From an uncultured Bacteroidales bacterium (GTDB lineage: Bacteria > Bacteroidota > Bacteroidia > Bacteroidales > UBA4417): 58,731 nt of DNA. A model generated the notes under the pieces. The model ran no database searches. It was given only the letters and a program-made list of their open reading frames with translations, and was not told the DNA's origin. The stretch is taken from the NCBI GenBank assembly GCA_903879715.1, contig CAIRMR010000037.1, forward strand, positions 1 through 58,731. The letters run 5' to 3'. Position 1 is the first letter of the stretch, and every line of letters begins with the position of its first letter. Position numbers and translations under genes: made by a program. Positions 40,870-50,768 of this stretch are shown here, piece after piece.

Positions 40870-42765
40870 TCAGGCTTTTGAATTTTCAATAATTTCACCC
40901 AATTCCATCCACAACAATGTCTTTTCATCAATAAGCTGATTCAATTCATTGTATTTAACTGAAAGATTTGTGAAACTTTCAGTCGATTCTTTGCCTGAAT
41001 TCATTCGTTCCATAACCTGGTCCTTATCTGTTTCCAAATGATGGATTTCTTTTTCAAGAGTTTCAAAATCTTTTAATTGCCTGAATGATGGTTTCGTTGA
41101 GGGCTTTTTCTCTTTAAAGGCCTGTTTATCCTCTTTGCCAGGTTTTTCGATACGCTGAGCCATTTTTTGCTCTTTCATGCGCCATTGGTAGTAATCGGTG
41201 TAATTGCCGTAAAAGTCCTTGATCTTTCCCTGGCCTTCGAATACAAAAACATGGTCGCAAAGTTTATCCAGCAGGAACCGGTCGTGGGATACAATCACAA
41301 CGCAGCCTGCAAAGTCCTGTAAGAACTCTTCAAGCACCTGAAGGGTATAGATATCCAAATCATTGGTTGGCTCATCAAGGATCAGGAAATTAGGGTTGCG
41401 TATAAGTTGCAGCAATAAGTATAAACGTCTGCGCTCGCCACCGCTTAACGCGCTGAAATAGGCTTGCTGAACAGGATATGAAAAATCAAAGTGCTGCAGG
41501 AATTGCGAAGCCGACATGCTGCCTTTCTCAAGTTTTATTTCTTCAGCAACATCTTTAACAATATCAATGACACGTTTATCTTCCTTAAGATCCAAACCGT
41601 TTTGAGTGTAATAACTCATTACCACAGTCTGACCAATTGAAATTTTGCCTTTATCAGGAGTTAATTTACCCGAAATCAGGTTGAGTAAGGTTGATTTGCC
41701 GGTACCATTCAATCCAACAATTCCGATTTTTTCGCCACGTTTAAAAATATAGCTAAAGTCATCAACCGCTTTAAAGTCGCCGAAGTTTTTACTCAGGTTA
41801 TCTATTTCAACGATTTTGCCGCCAAGACGGTTGGCACTAACTCCAAATTGTATGCTTTTATCTTCTCTTTTGAACTTTGCTTTCGTTTGCAGATCATCAA
41901 ATGATGATATTCGTGCTTTAGATTTGGTTCCCCGGGCTTTGGGCATACGGCGAATCCATTCCAATTCCGTCTTATACAGGTTTTTTGATTTTTCTGTTGA
42001 CAGATCTTCTGATAGTTGACGTTCAGCTTTTTTCTCAAGGTAGTAGGTATAATTACCTTTATAGGTTATAATTGAGTTTTGATCCATTTCCAGGATGGTA
42101 TCACACACATTGTCGAGAAAATACCTGTCGTGGGTTACCAAAAGTAAACTGAGTGATTCGCGCGAAAGATAATCCTCCAGCCATTCAATCATCTCAAAAT
42201 CAAGATGGTTGGTTGGTTCATCCATCAACAGAAGGTCAGGATTACCGAGTAAAGCACGAGCCAGAGCAATTTTTTTTCGCTGTCCGCCCGAAAGCTTACC
42301 AACGCTTTGTGACAAATCATTGATAGCAAACTGTCCAAGTATCTCCCGGGCCCGTGTTTCGTAATCCCAGGCTCCTGAAGCATCCATTTCGGCCATGCTA
42401 TGGTTTAAAAGCGCATCACTTTCAGGTCCCGGATTATGTTTAAATTCTTCGAGAGCGAACTCGTAATCATGAATAACTTTGATTAAACCTGTGCCGGTTG
42501 CAAAAATAGTATCAAGAATAGTTTTTGATTCGTCAAGTTGAGGATTCTGTTGCAGGTAATCGATCCGAAGATCGCGTCGCATCGTGATATTACCTGAATC
42601 AGGGGCTTCGAGACCTGCCAGGATATGCATTAGTGAACTTTTACCAGTGCCATTACGGGCAATAAGAGCTACTTTCTGGCCTTTGTCGAGGCTGAAACTG
42701 ATGTTTTTGAAAAGGACTTTTTCGCCGTATGCTTTTGATAAATTATCAACCTGGAGATAGTTCAA
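40870..42765 (-). CDS. ABC-F family ATPase (Uup-like)
   Basis: A 631-residue protein with two ABC ATPase domains and no membrane part. Domain 1: Walker A ARNGTGKS, signature LSGGQRKKIALA, Walker B LLLMDEPTNHLD. Domain 2: GLNGTGKS, LSGGERRRLYLL, FLILDEPTNDLD. The linker and a Lys/Glu-rich C-terminal coiled coil (about 540-631) match Uup-type ABC-F proteins, which act on the ribosome or on branched DNA. A TACTTTTG box lies upstream on the - strand at 42797-42804. Confidence 0.92.
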   Translation of the reverse strand: MNYLQVDNLSKAYGEKVLFKNISFSLDKGQKVALIARNGTGKSSLMHILAGLEAPDSGNITMRRDLRIDYLQQNPQLDESKTILDTIFATGTGLIKVIHDYEFALEEFKHNPGPESDALLNHSMAEMDASGAWDYETRAREILGQFAINDLSQSVGKLSGGQRKKIALARALLGNPDLLLMDEPTNHLDFEMIEWLEDYLSRESLSLLLVTHDRYFLDNVCDTILEMDQNSIITYKGNYTYYLEKKAERQLSEDLSTEKSKNLYKTELEWIRRMPKARGTKSKARISSFDDLQTKAKFKREDKSIQFGVSANRLGGKIVEIDNLSKNFGDFKAVDDFSYIFKRGEKIGIVGLNGTGKSTLLNLISGKLTPDKGKISIGQTVVMSYYTQNGLDLKEDKRVIDIVKDVAEEIKLEKGSMSASQFLQHFDFSYPVQQAYFSALSGGERRRLYLLLQLIRNPNFLILDEPTNDLDIYTLQVLEEFLQDFAGCVVIVSHDRFLLDKLCDHVFVFEGQGKIKDFYGNYTDYYQWRMKEQKMAQRIEKPGKEDKQAFKEKKPSTKPSFRQLKDFETLEKEIHHLETDKDQVMERMNSGKESTESFTNLSVKYNELNQLIDEKTLLWMELGEIIENSKA

Positions 42766-42796
42766 TGATGGAAAATGTTAGTGAGGAAACCTTTTG

Positions 42797-42804
42797 CAAA
42801 AGTA
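42797..42804 (-). promoter_or_regulatory. -7 promoter box for the ABC-F gene
   Basis: TACTTTTG on the - strand, about 30 bases before the start codon; the same sequence occurs before bamD and fabF. Confidence 0.5.
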
Positions 42805-42877
42805 GGAAGAATGAGGGAATATTACCGGATGAAATTGCAGAGACTATGTTTTTATAAGGTTAGCATGAAATAGATTC

Positions 42878-42906
42878 AAAAAAAAAAGCTTCCTCACGGA
42901 AGCTTT
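42878..42906 (-). terminator. Intrinsic terminator of the cold-shock gene
   Basis: A 9-bp perfect stem AAAGCTTCC (42885-42893) with GGAAGCTTT (42898-42906) and, on the - strand, a GTGA tetraloop followed by a T-run (A-run 42878-42887). Confidence 0.9.
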
Positions 42907-42928
42907 AGTAATAGTTTTTGATGCTGGT

Positions 42929-43120
42929 TTATTGCATCTTCACATTAATTGCTTTTGGACCACGACGATCCTCAACAACCTCAAAGTTCACCAGGTCATC
43001 ATCTTTAATTTTGTCGATCAGGCCGGTAACGTGTACAAAAACTTCTTTTTGAGTTTCATCATCAACAATAAAGCCGAATCCTTTTTGCTGATTAAAAAAT
43101 TTTACTTTTCCAGTAGACAT
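42929..43120 (-). CDS. Cold-shock domain protein
   Basis: A 63-residue single cold-shock domain. RNP1 is KGFGFI and RNP2 is VFVHV, the aromatic nucleic-acid-binding surface; GKVKFFNQQKGFGFIVDDE opens the fold. It binds single-stranded RNA/DNA and works as an RNA chaperone. Its - strand -7 box (TATTTTTG, RC of 43161-43168) is about 40 bases upstream, and the gene ends in a strong terminator, so it is a monocistronic unit. Confidence 0.95.
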   Translation of the reverse strand: MSTGKVKFFNQQKGFGFIVDDETQKEVFVHVTGLIDKIKDDDLVNFEVVEDRRGPKAINVKMQ

Positions 43121-43160
43121 TGTAATGGGTATTAGTAATTATTTAATTGATAGTTGAACA

Positions 43161-43168
43161 CAAAAATA
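43161..43168 (-). promoter_or_regulatory. -7 promoter box for the cold-shock gene
   Basis: TATTTTTG on the - strand fits TAnnTTTG, 40 bases before the start codon. Confidence 0.4.
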
Positions 43169-43325
43169 AGATATATTCTGAATAATTTATACTTTTTAGA
43201 AATAATTTTTTAATACATTGAAATTCAGCATCATGTACTTAGATTATTTAGGTATCCAAGTAAAAATGATCTCAAAGTGATTAAAAAAATGTCAGGTTTT
43301 ACTATTTTAAATCAGTATTTTAAGG

Positions 43326-43571
43326 TTATTTTTCCATCAGCCAATCTGCAGTTTTTTTTGCCTCTTCGGATGTGTTTCCACAAAATAATGGGTCAGCTTT
43401 AAATCCAAAACAGACTTCAGGGCGTGATGGATCATTAAAAATAGCGCATTTTAAATCATCCATTAATTGAACGCACCTAATACCGGCCGGTTTGCCCGAA
43501 GGCATTCCGGGTATTGGTGAACTGATTGAAATATAGATGCAACAAATTCCACAGCCAGAACGACATTCCAT
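43326..43571 (-). CDS. YkgJ-family Cys-cluster protein
   Basis: An 81-residue protein that opens with CRSGCGICC, the signature of YkgJ/zinc- or iron-chelating domain proteins, and has further cysteines in IRCVQL, LKCAIF, EVCFGF and LFCGN. The cluster probably binds zinc or iron. It is shorter than many relatives but appears complete: the C-terminal ADWLMEK is a typical ending. Its function is not known. It stands alone between the cold-shock gene and pckA. Confidence 0.83.
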   Translation of the reverse strand: MECRSGCGICCIYISISSPIPGMPSGKPAGIRCVQLMDDLKCAIFNDPSRPEVCFGFKADPLFCGNTSEEAKKTADWLMEK

Positions 43572-43697
43572 TGTTTGATTGGGATTTAGGATTCAGGTTG
43601 TTTCGGATTTTGATTTGGGAATTGAGATTTAAAACATAAAACGCCAAAGCAGTTGAACATTGAACGAATCAAACATTCACCATTTTCCTTTTAATCA

Positions 43698-45320
43698 TTA
43701 AAGCTCAGGTCCCGCAGCGACGAGTCGTTTTCCTTCCTCATTATCTGTATATTTTGCAAAATTATCAATAAACCGTTTAGCAAGGTCTTTTGCTTTTTCG
43801 TTCCAAATAGAAGCACTTTCGTAAGTATCTCTTGGATCCAGAACAGCAGGATTAACTCCATGCAATTCGGTAGGTACTTCAAGGTTAAAGAAAGGAATCA
43901 TTTTTGTAGGTGCATGATCAATCGAGCCATCAAGGATAGCATCAATAATCCCACGTGTGTCTTTAATGGAAATACGCTTTCCGCTGCCATTCCATCCCGT
44001 ATTTACAAGATACGCTTTTGCTCCGCTTTTTTCCATGCGTTTTACCAGCTCCACTGCATATTGGGTAGGATGAAGGGTAAGGAACGCATTACCAAAACAT
44101 GCCGAAAATGTAGGCTGTGGCGAAGTTACACCTCTTTCAGTTCCAGCTAATTTTGCTGTAAATCCTGAGAGAAAATGATATTTAGTCTGCTCATCAGTGA
44201 GTTTCGAAACAGGAGGCAATACGCCGAAAGCATCGGCAGTGAGGAAAATTACTTTACTTGCATGTCCGCCTTTTGATACAGGTTTTACAATGTTTTCAAT
44301 ATGATTAATAGGGTAGGAGACACGAGTATTTTCCGTTTTGGACCCATCCGTAAAATCGATTGAGCCGTCATCATGAACAGTAACATTCTCAAGCAAAGCA
44401 TCACGCCTGATAGCATGAAAAATATCTGGTTCATTCTCTTCACTGAGATTGATGCATTTTGCATAACAACCTCCTTCAAAATTGAATACGCCTGCATCAT
44501 CCCATCCATGCTCATCATCACCGATAAGAGCCCTCTTTGGGTCGGCAGAAAGAGTGGTTTTTCCTGTTCCTGAAAGTCCAAAGAAAATGGCAACATCGCC
44601 GTCCTTTCCCATATTAGCAGAACAATGCATAGAAGCAATTCCTTTTAATGGCAGGTAATAATTCATCATCGAAAAGATGCCTTTTTTCATTTCGCCACCG
44701 TACCAGGAGCCTCCTATGAGTGCCATCCTTTCGGTAAGGTTAAATACCACGAAGTTCTCTGAATTCAGACCTTGCTCTTTCCAATCAGGATTGGTGGTTT
44801 TTGACGCATTTTGTACAACAAAGTCAGGTTTGAAATCTACCAAATCCTCATCCAAAGGACGGATGAACATATTTTTTACAAAATGTGCCTGCCAGGCAAC
44901 TTCTACAATAAAACGAACCTTAAGTCTTGAGTCGGGATTTGCGCCACAATAGGCATCCATCACATATAATTCTTTGCCCGACAACTCTTTCTGGGCAACC
45001 ACTTTCAGTTGATTCCATACATGGGTTGTTACCGGTTTGTTATCATTTTTCCCAATTGTTGACCACCAGACAGTATTTTCAGATACTGAATCCCGAACAA
45101 TGTATTTATCTTTAGGCGAACGACCTGTGAATATTCCTGTATCAACATTTACTGCTCCAAGGTTTGACAGTTTACCGCGTTCGAAACCCATGAGAGAAGA
45201 ATCCATTTCATGTTGAAAAAGATCTTCATAGGAAAGGTTGTAATAAACCTGTTCAACTCCTTTTATTCCGTATTGTTCAAGATCGATATTAATTTCGGGT
45301 CTGTTTACTGCAATAGCCAT
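43698..45320 (-). CDS. pckA: Phosphoenolpyruvate carboxykinase (ATP)
   Basis: A 540-residue enzyme interconverting oxaloacetate and phosphoenolpyruvate. The kinase loop GLSGTGKTT (248-256) and the metal site region DDEHGWDD follow the PEPCK pattern; [12 protein letters not shown] (~64-75) and [14 protein letters not shown] (~204-217) are substrate-site segments. The ATP-type is shown by overall length and the [10 protein letters not shown] sequence. In anaerobic Bacteroidota this enzyme often runs in the carboxylating direction to feed succinate production. A TATATTTG box lies on the - strand at 45418-45425. Confidence 0.96.
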   Translation of the reverse strand: MAIAVNRPEINIDLEQYGIKGVEQVYYNLSYEDLFQHEMDSSLMGFERGKLSNLGAVNVDTGIFTGRSPKDKYIVRDSVSENTVWWSTIGKNDNKPVTTHVWNQLKVVAQKELSGKELYVMDAYCGANPDSRLKVRFIVEVAWQAHFVKNMFIRPLDEDLVDFKPDFVVQNASKTTNPDWKEQGLNSENFVVFNLTERMALIGGSWYGGEMKKGIFSMMNYYLPLKGIASMHCSANMGKDGDVAIFFGLSGTGKTTLSADPKRALIGDDEHGWDDAGVFNFEGGCYAKCINLSEENEPDIFHAIRRDALLENVTVHDDGSIDFTDGSKTENTRVSYPINHIENIVKPVSKGGHASKVIFLTADAFGVLPPVSKLTDEQTKYHFLSGFTAKLAGTERGVTSPQPTFSACFGNAFLTLHPTQYAVELVKRMEKSGAKAYLVNTGWNGSGKRISIKDTRGIIDAILDGSIDHAPTKMIPFFNLEVPTELHGVNPAVLDPRDTYESASIWNEKAKDLAKRFIDNFAKYTDNEEGKRLVAAGPEL

Positions 45321-45417
45321 AAGATAGTTAAGTTTAGATGGAAAAGTTTAAGTTTACTTTTTAGAAATACGCAGGATTTAAAAAAACAAATATTTTTCTG
45401 GTTTTTTGTTCGGGCAG

Positions 45418-45425
45418 CAAATATA
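45418..45425 (-). promoter_or_regulatory. -7 promoter box for pckA
   Basis: TATATTTG on the - strand, about 100 bases upstream of the pckA start, leaving an A/T-rich leader. Confidence 0.4.
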
Positions 45426-45432
45426 TAAAAAA

Positions 45433-45455
45433 AGGCAGTAAATATAATCCTGCCT
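45433..45455 (-). terminator. Weak intrinsic terminator of fabF
   Basis: AGGCAG (45433-45438) with CTGCCT (45450-45455); on the - strand it is followed by a T-run (A-rich 45427-45433). It lies about 90 bases beyond the fabF stop. Confidence 0.55.
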
Positions 45456-45547
45456 GCTTTTTCCTGATAAATTCCTGCTGATGGATTATTTCATCAACTT
45501 TCCGTGCAATTAACAATGATAAAGTGCGCTTTTAAAAAGACGGATTC

Positions 45548-46786
45548 TCATTCTTTTGTAAACAAAAGAACACCATTTTGCCCGCCAAAACCGAAAGAGT
45601 TAGAAATTGCTGCTTTGATATTGACAGCCCTGGCAAGGTTAGGGATTATATCCAGATTGCAATCCGGATCTTTGAATTCATAATTTATGGTTGGAGGTAA
45701 AACCCCATGATGAATTGCAAGCACTGTTGCCGCAGCTTCAATTGCACCAGCTGCTCCAAGGGTGTGGCCAATCATAGATTTTATTGAACTGACAGGAATT
45801 TTTATATCGCTAAAAGCTTTTTTAATTGCCAGAGTTTCTGTTTTATCATTCACTTTTGTGGAAGTTCCGTGAGCGTTTATATACCCGACATCTTCCGGAT
45901 TAAGTCCTGCATCCTTAACTGCAAGTTGCATAGCTTTTGCTGCAAAAATTCCATCAGGTTCAGGCGCTGCAATTCCATACGCATCCGAAGTCATCCCAAA
46001 TCCACTGAGAAATGCCAGGGGTTTTGCTTTTCTTTTTTCGGCATGTTCCAGGGTTTCAAGAACCAGGACACAGGCGCCTTCGCCCATTACAAATCCATCC
46101 CGGTTAAGATCAAAAGGACGACTGGCAGTTTCCGGATTCTCATTAAATGATGAAGAAAGAACACCCATACTTGCATAAGCGTCAAGAACCATCGGGGTCA
46201 TAGTGGATTCAGCACCTCCGGCCAGGATAACATCTGCCATGCCTCCGCGCAGAAGTCCGAGTGCAATTCCAATTGAATGAGTTCCGGTAGTACACGCTGC
46301 CGAAACACCAAGGTTAGGCCCATGAATACCAAGTGCCATTGCTGCATTACAGGCCGGCATATTAGCGATAACCCTGGGCACAGTTAATGGATTAACAGAA
46401 CCAGGTCCCATTTTCAGGAAGCGGATGTGCTGATCTTCGAGGTTAGTCATATCACCGGCAGCCGATCCGATAACGCATCCGATTCTGTCCCTGTCTTCGT
46501 TATCCAGGTCCAAACCAGCGTCTTTCACCGCTTCAATTGCCGCACTTGCAGCTAATTGTGAAACCCGTGCCATTTTCCTGGCTTCTTTGCGATCAAAATA
46601 ATTTTCAGGATTAAATGTTAAAACTTCAGACGCGACCTGGCTTTTATGGCCTGTTGGATCAAAAGCTTGTATCCGTTTAGTTCCTGATTTACCCGCCAAG
46701 AGAGAATTCCAAAAATCAACACGATTTGACCCGATGGAGGTAAATACTCCAATACCAGTTACTACAACTGCTTTATTTTTATCCAT
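45548..46786 (-). CDS. fabF: Beta-ketoacyl-ACP synthase II
   Basis: A 412-residue condensing enzyme of fatty-acid elongation. The Cys-His-His triad is visible: Cys165 (SAACTTGTHS), His306 (NAHGTST) and His341 (MIGHTLGAAG). The N-terminus VVVTGIGVFTSIG and the C-terminal SNSFGFGGQNGVLLF are standard. It is most likely FabF (KAS II). No acpP gene lies next to it here; it is flanked by pckA and a helicase. A TACTTTTG box on the - strand at 46840-46847 is its probable promoter. Confidence 0.94.
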   Translation of the reverse strand: MDKNKAVVVTGIGVFTSIGSNRVDFWNSLLAGKSGTKRIQAFDPTGHKSQVASEVLTFNPENYFDRKEARKMARVSQLAASAAIEAVKDAGLDLDNEDRDRIGCVIGSAAGDMTNLEDQHIRFLKMGPGSVNPLTVPRVIANMPACNAAMALGIHGPNLGVSAACTTGTHSIGIALGLLRGGMADVILAGGAESTMTPMVLDAYASMGVLSSSFNENPETASRPFDLNRDGFVMGEGACVLVLETLEHAEKRKAKPLAFLSGFGMTSDAYGIAAPEPDGIFAAKAMQLAVKDAGLNPEDVGYINAHGTSTKVNDKTETLAIKKAFSDIKIPVSSIKSMIGHTLGAAGAIEAAATVLAIHHGVLPPTINYEFKDPDCNLDIIPNLARAVNIKAAISNSFGFGGQNGVLLFTKE

Positions 46787-46839
46787 TATAGTTGTGAGTT
46801 CAAAATGAAATTATCCGGAATTACGCAATGGTTAAAGTG

Positions 46840-46847
46840 CAAAAGTA
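46840..46847 (-). promoter_or_regulatory. -7 promoter box for fabF
   Basis: TACTTTTG on the - strand, about 54 bases before the start codon. Confidence 0.45.
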
Positions 46848-46955
46848 GGAAAACTCACCTAACCAAGGTGTTTTTTGATATCCTTGTTAAAATTTTCCTA
46901 GTTTACTATATTAATAAATTTATGCTGAATAGAAGGAGATAAATACGTTTAAAAA

Positions 46956-48314
46956 TTATTTTTTCTTTTTATCCCGGCCCATAAATGTTTTATCACCTTT
47001 AGTTTTAGGCTTTTTATATTTCAATGCCAATTCCCTTTTGTAGGATCCGCCTTTATTAGTTTTTTTATTCTTATCCTTCTTCTCGTGAAAACCCGGAGCA
47101 AGAACGATCTTCTTTTCGTTACGAAAGGGATTCTTTTTGTCGCCGTCTAACTCCCGTTCTTCAGGAGTTTTTTGGTTCGAAAAAGCAACTTCGTCAGGAA
47201 AATCAACCAATGGAATGGTGTACGACATCAATATTTCAATACGTTCCTTGGCTTCTGCTTCTCTTTCCGTATAAAACAATACCGATTTACCTTGCTGTTC
47301 GGCTCTGCCGGTTCTGCCAATCCTGTGAATATAATTTTCAGGAAATTGTGGCGTATCAAAATTAATTACATGGGTGATCTTATCCAGGTCAAGACCGCGG
47401 GCCATAATATCAGTTGTTACCAATATCCTGTTTTTCCCGTTATCGAATTCTTCAATGGATTTGAACCTGTAATTCTGGGTTTTATTTGAATGTATAATCC
47501 CGGTTTCGGATGCATGCTTTTCCTGTAAGGCCGCGAAGACCCTGTCGGCATTGTTTTTATTGGAAACGAAAACCAGGACTTTCGTAAATTCTTTCCTGTC
47601 GGCAACCAGGTGTGAAAGCAGATTTACCTTGGTATAAAAATTCGGAACTTCGTAACACTGCTGTGAGATATTATCAAGCGGTGTGCCGCTCAATGCAATG
47701 GATATCTTGGCCGGAGTAACAAAATCATCGTCAATCAGGGCAGCTACTTCTTCGGTCATGGTTGCCGAGAACATGATATTCTGACGACGTGACGGTAGTA
47801 GTTCAAAGATATTGGTCAACTGGAAACGGAAACCAAGATCGAGCATTACATCTACTTCATCAATCACAAGTTTATTAACGCCTTTCAGCACTAATGCCCC
47901 ACATAACGCGAGATCATACAAACGCCCGGGAGTAGCTACCAAAATATCGCAACCCTGTGCGACACGTTGCTTTTGTGTATTGATATTTACACCTCCATAT
48001 ACACCCAGTACCCTGAAATTAGTATATTTAGCAAAGCTTTGAGCCATTTCGGCTACCTGGATTACCAATTCCCGGGTTGGAACCAATACAAGAACTCTTG
48101 GATTAAGTTGTTTCGAAAATTTTAAATCCTGCAATATAGGAAGCATATAGGCCAGGGTTTTCCCTGTGCCGGTTTGCGCGATCCCAACTACATCCTTGCC
48201 TGAAAGAATTACAGGGAAAGCTTCGGCTTGAATGGGTGTTGGAGTCTCGAATCCCAGGTCGGCAACTGCATTTTGCAAAAGCGTCGATAGGTTTAAATCT
48301 TTAAAAGTATTCAT
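46956..48314 (-). CDS. DEAD-box-family RNA helicase (RhlE-like)
   Basis: A 452-residue ATP-dependent RNA helicase. Q motif TPTPIQAEAFP, motif I AQTGTGKT (46-53), motif Ia PTRELV, motif II VIDEVDVMLDLGF (DEVD in place of DEAD, a variant I recognise from Bacteroidota), motif III FSATM, motif V TTDIMARGLD, motif VI HRIGRTGRAEQ. The C-terminal ~60 residues are Lys-rich, which should help bind RNA. Likely roles are ribosome assembly or mRNA turnover. The gene is monocistronic on the - strand. Confidence 0.93.
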   Translation of the reverse strand: MNTFKDLNLSTLLQNAVADLGFETPTPIQAEAFPVILSGKDVVGIAQTGTGKTLAYMLPILQDLKFSKQLNPRVLVLVPTRELVIQVAEMAQSFAKYTNFRVLGVYGGVNINTQKQRVAQGCDILVATPGRLYDLALCGALVLKGVNKLVIDEVDVMLDLGFRFQLTNIFELLPSRRQNIMFSATMTEEVAALIDDDFVTPAKISIALSGTPLDNISQQCYEVPNFYTKVNLLSHLVADRKEFTKVLVFVSNKNNADRVFAALQEKHASETGIIHSNKTQNYRFKSIEEFDNGKNRILVTTDIMARGLDLDKITHVINFDTPQFPENYIHRIGRTGRAEQQGKSVLFYTEREAEAKERIEILMSYTIPLVDFPDEVAFSNQKTPEERELDGDKKNPFRNEKKIVLAPGFHEKKDKNKKTNKGGSYKRELALKYKKPKTKGDKTFMGRDKKKK

Positions 48315-48335
48315 TAAGGGGGATTAGTTCAGTAG

Positions 48336-48421
48336 GTTAATAGAAAATAGTTAATGGAAAAAGTGCGGATTTTTTCAAATCGGAGAGAAAGAAAAATAAC
48401 TCAGGCTTATTTTCTATTAAC
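48336..48421. repeat. Inverted-repeat intergenic element
   Basis: Perfect 14-bp arms GTTAATAGAAAATA (48336-48349) and TATTTTCTATTAAC (48408-48421). The arm sequence recurs at 36648-36680. Confidence 0.6.
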
Positions 48422-48538
48422 TTTTAGCGCATCAAGGACTTGAAATTGACAATTCCTTATTTGATAAAGTGCTCAAAGATACGTCTTTCCAAGCATATGG
48501 TCACTATACGGGAGCATTTCATATTCATAAATCATGGA

Positions 48539-49834
48539 TTATGCCTGTACTACAGGGACCTTTTTGCTTACTTTTTTAATTATCCACCCATCATCACTAA
48601 ATTTTTCAATATAATCATAAGGGATAAAACCATACCCATTCTCACCCCATTCCGTTCCCCAACAATTTTTGAATTTAAATAACAGAGTCTGGTCATCAAA
48701 TCCAACAAGGCAGATCGCATGCCCGCCAATAATGCTTTCTTTCCGGGCCGGCATTTTGATCAGGCCGGAGCTTTCTTTATAAAAAGATTCATATATTGAA
48801 ATACCGATAATTACAGGCCCAAAGTCTGATAAAGCATCTTTAATTTGTTTAAGGGTTTTTACCGGAGCCACGTCATCAACAAAATAGTGGATTACTTTCT
48901 CCGTACTTTTGGGTGGTTGAACAGCAAATTTTGATACTTTATACGGCCAGCTCTCTTCTTCGACTAAACCATTGGATTGTGCAACTTTTATTACATCCTT
49001 GATAAAAGCTCCTGCATCCAGTTTCACTGCATCTCTTATTTTTCTGGCCTGATAATAGATGAATAAAGGGCTTAAAATCACCTTTATGTTCAATTGTTTC
49101 AGTATAAAATATTCCAGGGTATAAGCCATAGCAAAACCGACCCCTGATCCCAGGTTTCCCTGGTTTCTGACAGGGTTCATTAAGGAAGAATAATCAACCA
49201 TAGCCGCGACCACTCCTGCAAAAGATTTTTTCTCCTCCTGAACGCCTTCTCCCAGCGGACCTTTCAACATTTGTTTAGATTCTTCAAGCTGTCTCAGAAA
49301 ATCCTGGAAATCTTTCTGTTTCTTTTCAACAAACTCATCAAATGATTTTTTATTTATTGAAATTAATTCATTCAACTTTTCATTCCCATTCGATTCAATC
49401 TCCCTGGCAATTTCGTCAATCTGCAGATTTGCTTGAATGTATGCATCGATCTGCCTGCTGCTTTCGTTTTGTATCAGTTGCGTCCCTTCCTGTATCATTT
49501 TCTTCTTCAGTTCCTCAACAATGTATTCCTTGATCTTAAAATACCCAAACAAAATTGCAAACAAAACAGCCAGACCACCTATACTTATCCATGTAATCAG
49601 GTATGATTTTGATTTCTCGAAAACCTCCCTTGCTGTCATTTCTTCTTTTAGTGACTTGTAGGCAGATATATTATCATTTTGCTGCCTGATAATATTCAGC
49701 AACGAATCTTTGCTTACAGAATAGGAAGTATCGGTAATTTCCGCACTTTTTAATGATTCAGCAATGCTCACCTTTAAAAAGCACCCTACAGATACAAGTA
49801 CTAAACAAAAGAATAAGATTATTTTTCGTTTCAT
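48539..49834 (-). CDS. Membrane-anchored papain-like protein lacking the catalytic cysteine
   Basis: 431 residues: an N-terminal signal segment (1-25), a transmembrane helix (about 78-98), a long coiled coil (about 100-195), then a C1 (papain) fold. In the papain motif the oxyanion Gln225 is present (NPVRNQG), but the sequence continues NLGSGVGFAMAY, so Gly231 takes the place of the nucleophilic Cys, and the usual disulfide Cys is Leu228. The His (GGHAICLVGFDD, His372) and Asn (FKNCWGTEWGENGYG, Asn390) are kept. The codon for Gly231 is GGG, so a single sequencing error does not explain the change. It is probably a binding-only pseudoprotease on the periplasmic or cell-surface side. Confidence 0.85.
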   Translation of the reverse strand: MKRKIILFFCLVLVSVGCFLKVSIAESLKSAEITDTSYSVSKDSLLNIIRQQNDNISAYKSLKEEMTAREVFEKSKSYLITWISIGGLAVLFAILFGYFKIKEYIVEELKKKMIQEGTQLIQNESSRQIDAYIQANLQIDEIAREIESNGNEKLNELISINKKSFDEFVEKKQKDFQDFLRQLEESKQMLKGPLGEGVQEEKKSFAGVVAAMVDYSSLMNPVRNQGNLGSGVGFAMAYTLEYFILKQLNIKVILSPLFIYYQARKIRDAVKLDAGAFIKDVIKVAQSNGLVEEESWPYKVSKFAVQPPKSTEKVIHYFVDDVAPVKTLKQIKDALSDFGPVIIGISIYESFYKESSGLIKMPARKESIIGGHAICLVGFDDQTLLFKFKNCWGTEWGENGYGFIPYDYIEKFSDDGWIIKKVSKKVPVVQA

Positions 49835-50087
49835 ACATCGGCTATAATTCCGGAAAATACTTTTCTTAACAAGTCGTTCGAGGTAAATATAGCAAAGGAT
49901 TGAATTTCAGGCCAGGAAACATGAATATATGGCGAATATATAAAGCTGGTTTACAGTTCTTTCTGTTCTGTATTAACAAATATACATAAAATATGTTTGC
50001 TTCAAGATAAAGTTTGAGCAGGAACAGAAGGATAAGATTTATGCTCATCGGTTTATGGATGTAGGAATTAGCCTTCAGAATGAATAT

Positions 50088-50768
50088 TTAAAATTTATTT
50101 TTCAATAATTCCAATTTGGCAAATTTAAATTTCATTTTGGCGTCACTGAGTATCCAATAGATTACTCCGCTTATTAAAGCGGCAAAAAAGCACCATACCG
50201 AGGTCAAATATTGGGTAAAAAATATAGCAGTTACCAGGCATGAAAAAAACATCAGAATTCCCATCATATGCGTTCGTTCGATACTTGAAATAAAGAGAGG
50301 CGTAAGTGTGGCAATAAGGTAAAGTATAAAAACCGGGATAGCTATCAATTTAGGGAAATCGGAATTATACATGATGTGATAGCCCATAATTTGCGGTGTA
50401 ACATTCAGAAATATTAAACAGCAAGTGTAGTAGACTGAAACTGATAAACCGGTAATAAATAGAATCCTGATAATTGTTCTTTTGCGGGCATTGCTTTCCA
50501 TCATGAGTATTGACAAGGGAATAAAGGCCGGCCACAATACATCAGCCATAACTAAAAACATATGAGTTGCAATTTTCTGAATGGCCGCGTATTCCGGGTT
50601 TGGTATGGTTAACCATAAAACGCCTTCGGTAAACTGTTGCAGGCCGAAAAACAGAGGGATACTTGCAAATAAAAGCTGGGAGGGTTTATGAACCTTTGTT
50701 ACAACGGCTATTCCGATAGCTGAAATTATAACACCTCCTGCGAAACTGGCTGTTGCTGAAAAACACAT
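50088..50768 (-). CDS. DUF6629 family membrane protein
   Basis: A 226-residue membrane protein with about seven helices. The N-terminus MCFSATASFAGGVIISAIGIA, then VHKPSQLLFASIPLFFGLQQFTEGVLWL, matches the DUF6629 family as I recall it. The segment around QQFTEGVLW is the conserved helix 2 sequence. Function is unknown. The starting MCFSATASF is typical and supports the ATG at 50768. It is transcribed alone. Confidence 0.75.
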   Translation of the reverse strand: MCFSATASFAGGVIISAIGIAVVTKVHKPSQLLFASIPLFFGLQQFTEGVLWLTIPNPEYAAIQKIATHMFLVMADVLWPAFIPLSILMMESNARKRTIIRILFITGLSVSVYYTCCLIFLNVTPQIMGYHIMYNSDFPKLIAIPVFILYLIATLTPLFISSIERTHMMGILMFFSCLVTAIFFTQYLTSVWCFFAALISGVIYWILSDAKMKFKFAKLELLKNKF

